Source: Vicia villosa
Taxonomy: Eukaryota > Streptophyta > Magnoliopsida > Fabales > Fabaceae
Reading direction: 5' to 3'
Assembly: GCF_029867415.1 (NCBI RefSeq)
Contig: NC_081180.1
Location: 148,614,731-148,678,730, forward strand
DNA length: 64,000 bases
The translations under genes and the position numbers were made by a program. Shown here piece by piece: positions 55,901 through 64,000 of the stretch (its first letter is position 1; each line of letters starts with the position of its first letter). The notes under the pieces were generated by a model that was given only the letters and a program-made list of their open reading frames with translations, did no database searches and was not told the origin of the DNA.

Positions 55901-56870
55901 TAATTATAATTAAAATCAATCATAAAAAATCAAAAAAAACATGCCTCTTATTTTTCTTGCAATTTAAATTCCTAGATAAATGTATAGGTTGTCAAAATCA
56001 TGTAAATAGGCTAGTTTACATTTCCTGCACAATCGATGTAATAGCGTAGATTTACTTTCCGCATTTTACATTTCCGCATTTTAATTTCCAGCAAATATAA
56101 ACTGCGTGTATGTCAAAGATAAAATTGAACCGTCAGATCACTAACTTCAAAGATAAAATATCTGAATCCAATCACAATCACACTTGCACCTCTTAAGGTA
56201 ATCCCTTCTCATTCTTTTCAAAATCAAAGTCAAAATTCCATTGTTTTGAGTACAAAATCGAACCTTTTGTTTATATCCGGTGAAAGGATAGATTTTTAAA
56301 GGAAATAAGGATAAAGACCTTACAACTCAGGGTAGACCTCCTAGTTTGCTTGCTCAAATCAAAACAAACAAAATTCTCATACACTGTTGTTTTTCAAAAC
56401 AAAACTTTCCAAAAAGACAATATTTTGTATACATCCAAACACGGATCATTACAAAGTTAACGTTCTTTTCAAAACATCTTTCGAAAGATAAACAAACATT
56501 TTGTATACATCCACACAAGGATCATTACAAAATTCAATTTACAAAGGTATTTGAAACCACATATGAGCATTCTAAAGCAATTGAAAAATGATCGAAAAAC
56601 AAGTGAGCTAAGCAAACTTAAGAGCCCATGGATAACCATGGATACAAAGGGTGCTAACACCTTCCCTTTGTATAACCTACCCCCTTACCCAGAATTTCTT
56701 AAAGGTCTTTTTTCTGTCTCTTTTATAAACCTTTCCTTAATTGGATAAAATAAAAGGTCGGTGGCGACTCTGTGAATTTTCAAAAATACGAAAGCATAAG
56801 CGATAAAAAAGAGTCAGTTCACGTATCTCTCCCGCTCAGAGGTATGGCCCGAGAAAAACGGAGGTCCACA
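52985..56870 (+). repeat. Ogre LTR bordered by a polypurine tract on the left and a primer site on the right
   Basis: TGTTATACCCC...GGTCCACA, 3886 bp. It aligns to the Ogre-L LTR but lacks about 850 bp (the 9335-10188 block) and has about 150 bp of extra AT-rich sequence near 55625-55780. TATA box TATAAATA at 54529-54536. It serves as 5' LTR of Ogre-R and also as 3' LTR of the fragment to the left. Confidence 0.93.
54529..54536 (+). promoter_or_regulatory. TATA box of the right Ogre LTR
   Basis: TATAAATA in CAAGGCTTATAAATAGGC; drives Ogre-R. Confidence 0.8.
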
Positions 56871-56874
56871 GAAC

Positions 56875-56892
56875 TGGCGACTCTGCTGGGGA
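56875..56892 (+). other. primer binding site of Ogre-R (tRNA-Arg)
   Basis: TGGCGACTCTGCTGGGGA, four bases after the LTR end. Ogre is known to use tRNA-Arg. Confidence 0.92.
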
Positions 56893-57548
56893 GTCACTTT
56901 AAAAAAAAAAATGTTTTCAAAAGGGGTTACCTTAAGAGAATAGATTACTTCGATGTTTTCAATTGTTTGACTTGATTGCTCTATTTTTTCAAAGGTTTGT
57001 TTGGGTATTTTGCTTGTGTGAAAGATTCTAACCCGAATCTCGAGATACCTTAAGTATATGACAATAGACCAAGGAAACTGTACGGCATGTACCGATACGG
57101 TTGATCTGGTAGTCATCATTAGTGCGATACTTTGGTTTATACTGATGTCCCTTGAAAACGATCAAGGAGTATATTAGGCTTCCGAAATGTCATTAAACAC
57201 TAATTTGTCTTAGAACCTTTTTAGTTGAACTTGACTTGTGGCCTATTAAGTGGCTAGCTTTGAAATTGATCGAAGTTAGTTATCCTCGAGGAATATTTTG
57301 ATCGGCCGCTCGAGCGCCGTATTGAGATGTTACTTCCAAGGATCATAGAACCCGAATACTATTCTAGGACAGGTTTTAACCAACTCAACTTCAGTGGGGA
57401 GGGTATCACCTATCAGCTCCATGCAAGCCTTTAAACCTAAGGCTATTGTTTGATTTGTTTTTGTGTGCCACATGTTTGCATCATAAGCATATCATTTTCT
57501 CACAAAACACTTCAAGGATCAAAGAGTTTACCTTTGTTTTTGCAGGTA
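56893..57548 (+). other. Ogre-R 5' leader
   Basis: Non-coding, with an A-run at 56900-56911. It ends in TTTGTTTTTGCAG-GTAATGG at 57534-57552, an acceptor-like site just before the ORF1 start. Confidence 0.7.
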
Positions 57549-58892
57549 ATGGCTCCCGCCACCCGAGATTACATCCGAATCAACATCTCAACGGTACCAT
57601 CTGAACTAAAAGACTTAGTGTCAGAATTCCCCAGGAATGTTCAATTCACCGAAAGGCATGGTCACCTACTCCATTTGGTTACCTCAAAATTTGAAGAAGA
57701 CATGATACGGGTCCTGTTCCAGTTCTTTGACCCTGAACATCATTGCTTTACCTTTCCTGATTACCAGTTGGTACCCACTTTGGAAGAATTCTCTGAACTA
57801 ATTGGATTGCCTGTTCGAAATCAATTACCTTTCACTGGTTTAGAAAGGATTCCAAAACCTGAAGTCATTGCTGCTGCTTTACATCTGCGAAAATCAGAAA
57901 TCGAGTCCAATTGGGAAACAAAGAGTGGAGTTAAGGGTTTGCTTGCCAAGTTCTTATTGGAAAAGGCTCGACTACTGCTAGAAAACAAAAGTTATCCAGC
58001 TTTTGAGGAGGTTATGGCCCTTTTGATCTATGGGTTGGTTTTATTCCCAAATCCCGACCAGTTCATAAGTGTACACATCATCAACCTTTTCCTAATCCGT
58101 AACCCGGTACCAACATTGCTGGGAGACATTCTACATTCTCTACACACTCGTACCATGAAGAAACGAGGAACTCTCATGTGCTGTATACCACTACTGGCTA
58201 GGTGGTTTACATTTCATCTTCCCCGATCAGTGTTGAGAAATGAACAAAGAATGCAATGGTCTCGCAGGATTATGTCTTTGTCTCATTCAGATATCCGGTG
58301 GAACAACTTCTTTCAAAGAGACATTACTATCATTGATCATTGTGGAGAGTACCCTAATGTGCCACTCCTTGGCATCAAAGGAGGCATCACTTACAATCCC
58401 TCTTTAGCTCTACGCCAATTCGGATATGCAAGGAGCAACGGTCCTCATGACATGATTATCCGTGGCATTGTGTTTGATTACGAGAATGATTCTCATAGAC
58501 ACCGACGAAGGTTCATACATGCATGGGACAGTGTCTATAGAATAGAAAGCAAAACTTTGGGGCAATGGAATTCTATCCCTATGGAACCTTACCTCAGATG
58601 GGTCCGCACTCATGCTCAGAAACTCATTATGCCATATCCCGCTATTCTACCTGTGACTATTGAGCCAGAGGTCGAAGGAGACGAACCCCAAGTTATTCTA
58701 CACCCGGATATGCCAACTGACCTAGAAGAGTTGCAAAAATCTTGGGTTCAACAAAAAGAGGAAAGAGACACCTTCAAAGCACACTGTCAGGACTATGAGA
58801 GAAGGATATTGGAGCTCACCGGACAGCTTCAAGAAGAACAGCAGATCAACACATTCCTGGGGGCAAAGAGAAAGCGTCCAAGGGAGACCTGA
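57549..58892 (+). CDS. Ogre ORF1 protein, 447 aa
   Basis: The extra ORF upstream of gag that marks Ogre elements. Its function is unknown; the body (about 20-380) resembles the plant mobile domain/aminotransferase-like family found in transposons and host genes (motifs such as FPDYQLVPTLEEF and the GLP after it). I start at the ATG at 57549 (MAPATRDYIR) rather than 57450, since the extra 33 codons are hydrophobic leader translation. A C-terminal coiled coil (about 395-435) is followed by a basic tail AKRKRPRE, a likely nuclear signal. Fully open in this otherwise damaged element. Confidence 0.85.
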   Translation: MAPATRDYIRINISTVPSELKDLVSEFPRNVQFTERHGHLLHLVTSKFEEDMIRVLFQFFDPEHHCFTFPDYQLVPTLEEFSELIGLPVRNQLPFTGLERIPKPEVIAAALHLRKSEIESNWETKSGVKGLLAKFLLEKARLLLENKSYPAFEEVMALLIYGLVLFPNPDQFISVHIINLFLIRNPVPTLLGDILHSLHTRTMKKRGTLMCCIPLLARWFTFHLPRSVLRNEQRMQWSRRIMSLSHSDIRWNNFFQRDITIIDHCGEYPNVPLLGIKGGITYNPSLALRQFGYARSNGPHDMIIRGIVFDYENDSHRHRRRFIHAWDSVYRIESKTLGQWNSIPMEPYLRWVRTHAQKLIMPYPAILPVTIEPEVEGDEPQVILHPDMPTDLEELQKSWVQQKEERDTFKAHCQDYERRILELTGQLQEEQQINTFLGAKRKRPRET

Positions 58893-59167
58893 AGGATCAT
58901 TTATTTTATTTCTGTCTTGTAAGCCCAAATGAGGCAAAGAAAAAAAAAGAATAAATTGATTAACTAACGTTTGTTTCTTCTTTAACAAATCTAAACTCTA
59001 AGATCCTTGAAAACATTGCACACACATTTCATTTCATGCATTGCATTGCATTCATATACATTGCATATACATTTCATTCATATACATTGCATCCACTCAT
59101 ACACATTGCATAGCAGGTTCTCATGACGGATTTCTCATCTCCTCGCTGTTTATTTCAGTCAGAAGAG
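58893..59167 (+). other. ORF1-gag spacer with CAT-rich repeats and splice-like sites
   Basis: TTGTAAGC at 58917-58924 looks like a donor and TTTATTTCAG ending at 59158 like an acceptor, with CATTGCAT/CATATACATT repeats at 59030-59115 between. A 240-bp intron is possible but not shown. Confidence 0.5.
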
Positions 59168-62100
59168 ATGGAATCCGAGACAAGCATCAAGAATCTCGAA
59201 GCACAGAATGCCCAAGTTCAAGTGGCAATTCTGGAACTGGCAAAGGGGCAACAAGAACTGAAAGCCCTGATAATCAAGAAGAAAAAGAAGCCCAAAGGAT
59301 CTGTAGGCTTGAGTCACCTGAAAAGGAAGAACAAAATCCCAGTCAAAAAGTTCAAAAAGCCACCGATCCCTGAAACAGTCGATGATGGTGAAGAAGAAGA
59401 CAATCAAAGCAACCAGGGTTCTGCTAAACCCTCTCTCTCTTCAAATGAAGAAGATGATCATTCTGGGGACGAACCAGATGATGACAAATACCAACAGCTG
59501 GAAGACCGTATGAAAGCTATGGAGATACAAAAAGTACCTGGCTTAGATTTCAATGATCTGGGGCTCATCTCGGATGTTGTTATCCCTCCAAAATTCAAAG
59601 TTCCTGTCTTTGCAAAATATGACGGAGTTTCCTGCCCGAAGCTACATCTGAGATCCTATGTGAGGAAGATACAACCTCATACAACAGATAACAAATTGTG
59701 GATTCACTTCTTCCAAGAAAGTCTGTCGGGTACACAACTCGAGTGGTAGTACCAGCTGGAAAATACCAAGGTTCATACTTGGGAAGAATTAGCTGCTGCT
59801 TTTTACAAACAGTACCAATACAATGCTGATCTTGCGCCAACCCGTACTCAACTAAGGGGCATGTCTATGGGACCAAAAGAAAGTTTCAAAGGATATGCAC
59901 AAAAGTGGAGAGATATGGCTGGAAGGGTTCAACCACCCTTATCTGATCGCGAACTAGTCGACATGTTCATGGGCACTTTAACTGGCCCTTTCTATAGCCA
60001 TTTGCTGGGAAGCTCATCATCAGGTTTCACTGACCTGATACTGACCGGAGAACGTGTCGAAAGTGGCATTCAAAATGGAAAAATTCAAATAGGTTCCTCC
60101 TCTGGTACTACAAAAAGGCCCATCAGCGGGAGAAATGAGGTCAATGCAACACAAATTCAGAAAAGTCGCAAAAGTGAGCAGCATCAATCTGTAGGGGCAA
60201 TTCTGATCTCCGCATCTGCACCTCAAAAAGATCAACAGCCAAAATATACGCATCGACCAGATGCACCAAGAAGAAATTTCACCAGAATCAACATGCCAAT
60301 CTCTCAGGCATTGCAGCACTTGCTAAAAGCAGATTTGATCACATTAAAAGGTCCTCCAAAGAATGTCAACACTTCCTCTCCGAATTATCGCCCTGATGCA
60401 ACATGTGCCTATCACTCAAACTGTCCAGGACATGACGCAGATCACTGCTGGGCCTTGAAAAATAAAATACAAGATATGATAGATGCTGGGGAAATTGAGT
60501 TCGATCCTCCAGAAACTCCAAATGTCATCACTGCACCTATGCCAAAGCATGACAAAATTGTTAATGCTATCCTGGACACTGTTTACATCTATGATGTGAA
60601 CAAATTATCAACTCCACTCTGCGAAGTCAGAGGAAAGCTAATCCAAGCTGGTTACTTTCCAGGGTGTGACCCCGACTGCTTTTATTGCTCATACCTGCCC
60701 AATGGTTGTGAAAATCTGAGGATGGGAATTCAAAAGTGGATGGATCGCCGTATCATTATGTTTGAGAGGCTCCCTTCTATGGACGTGCTGTGCGAAGTCT
60801 TTGCAAACGGGATGAGAATAGAGGATGCCTCAGTGATCTCCAGCTTACCATTCAAAATCTCTGCCAAGGCTCAATTCAAAATTTCTGCTACACTCAAAGT
60901 GGCATCAGTAGTCATTGCTAGTCCAACTCCATTTCCATACTCCTCAGACAAAGCTGTCCCATGGGGATACGACACTAATGTTTATGTCCATGGAGTTAAG
61001 CAGGGTACCTCGACTGAAGAGGCCGCAAAGTTAACTACTCCAACTGTGGGTAATATTGTGGGTACCAGCAAGATCACGAGAAGTGGAAGAATCTTTTCAC
61101 CAGAAATTTCTCCAAATGTTGCTGCTGGTCCAGTCCAGGTCCCAGTTCCTAATCAAGATAACAACGCTCGAGGCAAAGAGCCACAAGTTGAACAAGTTCA
61201 AACCCCGGTGGAAATCACTGCTGAGGATCCGTCAAAGCAAGAAATGGAGGAAATATTGAAAATCATCTGCAAGAGTGATTACAATATTGTTGAGCAACTA
61301 GGGCACACTACTTCAAAAATCTCAATGCTATCTCTGCTAAAATATTCAGAAGCTCATGCCAAAGCTCCGATGAAGTTCCTCAAAGCTGCGCATGTGCCTC
61401 AAGAGATCTCAGTCGACCAATTTGAGAATTGTGTTGCCAATCTAACGGTGAACAATGGTCTCGGTTTCTCTGATGTGGATCTAACCCCTGCTGGAAAAAA
61501 TCACAACAAAGCCCTACATATCTCCATTGAATGTAATGGCACCACTCTATCTCATGTGCTAGTAGATAACGGTTCTTCTTTGAACGTGTTACCGAAAACA
61601 GTACTAGAAAAGCTTGACTTCGAAGGAATTGTGTTACAACCAAGTGATGTTGTGGTAAGAGCCTTCGACGGGTCAACCAGAACGGTATACGGAAAAGTGA
61701 ATCTCCCAATCAGAGTGGGTTCTCAAATCTTCGATTCTATCTTTTACGTAATGGAAATTCACCCAGCCTACTCCTGTTTACTTGGACGCCCTTGGATACA
61801 TGGGGCAAACGCTGTAACTTCTACCCTACATCAAAAGTTAAAATATCCAGTAAAAGGAAAGATTGTCACAGTCTATGGCGAAGAGGAATATGTGGTTAGT
61901 CACCTAAGCAATTCCAAATATGTTGAGTTGGAGGACGAATTCATCGAAACTCCATGCCAATCATTTGAGGTGGTCTCCCCAGATGTCTCTACCACCAAGC
62001 ATATTCCTGCTACTCCAACTACAACTATGGCTTCTCTCAAAGATGCCAAAGCCATGATTGAACAGGGTGATTGCACAGTATGGGGACAGCTTCCCGATAT

Positions 62101-62940
62101 ACCCTACAAGTCTGACAAGCTAGGCCTGGGCTATGATAGTGAAGATCAAAAGAATGATCAAGGTCCTCGTTCTGGAGGATTAATGTCACACTTCGTCAGC
62201 CAAGAAGTAAACGCTATTGAAGATGAAGGAGTGTTCTTGAACCATATCATTCAACCATATCCAGATGAGATTCCACCCATTTCCATGGGAATGTGGGATG
62301 CTGTGGGAGAACCAAGTGACGGGTATAATTATCAGTATACCGCACCTCAGAATTCTTATATTGCTATGGAAGACATTACCCCGACTGGATGGGGTGATCA
62401 AATTGAAAATGACAAAAGTTTCACAAGTCCCGTCACTGAGCAATATCAAAATCCACCCAAAGAAGTATGGGATACGCTAGGAGAACCCAGCGGCAAATAT
62501 GACTATATGGTGAAATATTCCGCTCCTCCGAGCTCACAAATTGCTATGGAGGACATTGTCCCAACTGGATGGGATGAACATTACGATGACAATTTCACTT
62601 TTGAAGAAGCCAGGGGAATACCAAATAACGAAGGTTGCTTTCTGTCAGAATACACTCCTCATCAGGATGCACAAGTCTCTATTCAAAACATCATCCCGAC
62701 TGCATGGGACGGCCTTATCGAGCATCTCGCTCAGCCAACAGAGATATCTCATCCTGGGCTCTCGTATCCAGCAGAGTATATCCCTTATCCCGAAGGATCA
62801 CCGGCTCATTTTCCCACTAATGAAATCAATGCTGTGGAAGATGAAGAAGACAACTGCAACTGGAACAGCTGGATACTCCCTGCTCACAACAGTGGATTGA
62901 ACAACTGGAAAGCTGAGGATGTGATCTCCTTTGACCAGGA
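59168..62940 (+). pseudogene. gag-pro: Ogre-R Gag-protease with one nonsense codon
   Basis: Complete 5' end, missing from Ogre-L. The ATG at 59168 follows an acceptor-like site. N-terminal coiled coil (about 5-35), a Lys-rich segment (36-75) and an acidic segment (80-120) precede the Gag core. TAG at 59747-59749 replaces the TAC of Ogre-L (base 215). After that the same frame is open to the donor at 62941, with nucleocapsid knuckle, cysteine cluster (one Cys replaced by Tyr) and protease VDNGSS intact. Confidence 0.92.
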
Positions 62941-63204
62941 GTAAATGCCATTTCCTGTTTTCTTTGTGTATATTGTGCAAAGATAAAAATGGTTCCTGAA
63001 CAATCGAACCATGAGCCTGAAAGCCGTGTGCCTTGCCCAAATCACACTGGCCCTTCTATAAGGACTTATCATATCATGATCATGTGCATTCAATAAAATC
63101 ATGGGACGCTTGCATATTTAAATTTTGTGATCCTTTTTCTTTCTTTCTTCGCTTTCAAATAGCTATGTTTTTTCTTCACACACACTCACATAACTAACAT
63201 GCAG
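62941..63204 (+). other. Ogre-R intron
   Basis: GTAAATGC donor, AACATGCAG acceptor, 264 bp, same phase as in Ogre-L. It differs by a few indels (for example GCCCAAATC inserted near 63035). Confidence 0.85.
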
Positions 63205-64000
63205 ATTCACATACACTCTGGATCCAGTCAACAACGATTCTGCTATTGCCCGTCATGACTTTGAAAGTCCGATCTACCAAACTGAGGACGAAAGTGAGGA
63301 AGATTGTGAAGTGCCAAGAGAAATTGCAAGGCTGCTAGAACAAGAAGACAAGGCCATACAGCCTCACGAGGAGCCAATTGAGGTCATCAACTTGGGCAAC
63401 AACGAAGAAAAGAAAGAAGTCAAAATAGGGGCTGATTTAGAACACAGCATCAAGCAAAGACTGATTCAAATGCTGCGAGACTACGTCGAGATATTCGCCT
63501 GGTCCTATGAAGATATGCCAGGCCTTGACACGGACATTGTAGTTCATCGCCTGCCAATCAAAGAAGGTAGCACTCCAGTCAAACAGAAACTACGAAGGAG
63601 TAGGCCTGATATGTCAAAAAGATCAAAGACGAGGTTGAAAAACAGTTCAATGCCGGATTCCTAAAAGTTGTAAGTTATCCTCCTTGGATAGCTAACATCG
63701 TGCCTGTACCTAAAAAAGACGGGAAAGTCAGAATGTGCGTGGACTACAGAGATCTGAACCGGGCAAGCCCCAAAGATGATTTCCCTTTACCACACATCGA
63801 TATACTGGTTGACAATACCGCACAATGCAAGGTATTCTCCTTTATGGACGGATTCTCAGGGTACAATCAAATCAAGATGGCACCCGAAGACATGGAAAAA
63901 ACAACCTTCACAACACCCTGGGGAACCTTTTGTTACAAAGTAATGCCCTTTGGTCTGAAAAACGCAGGAGCAACCTATCAACGTGCAATGGTAGCACTAT
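63205..64000 (+). pseudogene. pol: Ogre-R pol start, frameshifted, runs off window
   Basis: Matches 3661-4455 of Ogre-L. The A-run at 63616-63620 has five A where Ogre-L has six (4070-4075), shifting the frame at the start of RT and leading to a stop at 63662-63664. RT motifs continue in the other phase to the window end. Confidence 0.92.

Larger units (their letters stand above)
52985..64000 (+). mobile_element. Ogre-R, 5' half, runs off the window
   Basis: 5' LTR, primer site, ORF1, gag-pro, intron and start of pol. One nonsense codon in gag (59747-59749) and a 1-bp deletion in pol (63616-63620) make this copy defective. Coding sequence is very close to Ogre-L. Confidence 0.94.

Noticed and set aside
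57450..57548. Upstream start of ORF1 at 57450
   Set aside because: The extra residues are hydrophobic leader sequence and contain an acceptor-like site; the ATG at 57549 fits better.

Overview
The window is repeat DNA from a plant nuclear genome, most likely a legume of the pea/vetch/lentil tribe (Fabeae). The evidence is giant Ogre-type Ty3/gypsy elements (tRNA-Arg primer site, LTRs of 3.9-4.6 kb, an intron between protease and reverse transcriptase) lying with SIRE/Maximus-type Ty1/copia elements (LTR opening TGTTAGAACAAG on their sense strand). I find no ordinary host gene, rRNA, functional tRNA or CRISPR array. The species cannot be fixed from sequence alone.

Layout: 1-13650 is the 3' part of Ogre-L (+): gag-pro exon, 258-bp intron, pol exon, structured 3' UTR, polypurine tract, 4625-bp LTR. 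It sits inside the LTR of element C (-), an old non-autonomous Ogre/Tat-lineage element with LTR pieces at 13651-16270 and 41582-46015. C is also split by two SIRE copies: SIRE-1 (22035-31634, target duplication ATAAG) and SIRE-2 (32237-41111, target duplication TGAAG). C lies in element E (-, 46016-50291, tRNA-Asp-type primer site, lone gag-like ORF). E appears to lie in the LTR of element F (-, 50292-52409). A 100-N scaffold gap follows (52433-52532). Then comes the 3' end of another Ogre, one LTR (52985-56870), and the 5' half of Ogre-R (+): ORF1, gag-pro, start of pol, running off the window.

The nesting (F contains E, E contains C, C contains SIRE-2, SIRE-1 and Ogre-L) fits LTR divergence counted by eye: about 21 substitutions in 2.6 kb between C's LTR pieces, 6-8 in 1.2 kb for SIRE-2, and 1 in 1.2 kb for SIRE-1.

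How the genes work together: Ogre-L has an open pol reading frame that joins gag-pro in frame once the intron is removed; Ogre-R has a nonsense codon in gag and a frameshift in pol. SIRE-1 keeps gag and almost all of pol but lacks the long third ORF. SIRE-2 keeps gag and an 821-codon env-position ORF but has lost nearly all of pol. Element C encodes only a 245-codon mini-Gag and must use enzymes from other elements.

The most unusual signals are: a compact gene-like unit inside the Ogre-L LTR (TATA box, pyrimidine leader, strong start context, 55-codon two-helix membrane protein, A-rich end) that is absent from the other Ogre LTR; three consecutive GNRA-tetraloop hairpins with compensatory stem changes just after Ogre pol; long hairpins with about 100-nt purine-rich loops in element C; and gene-like promoters in front of the third ORF of both SIRE copies.
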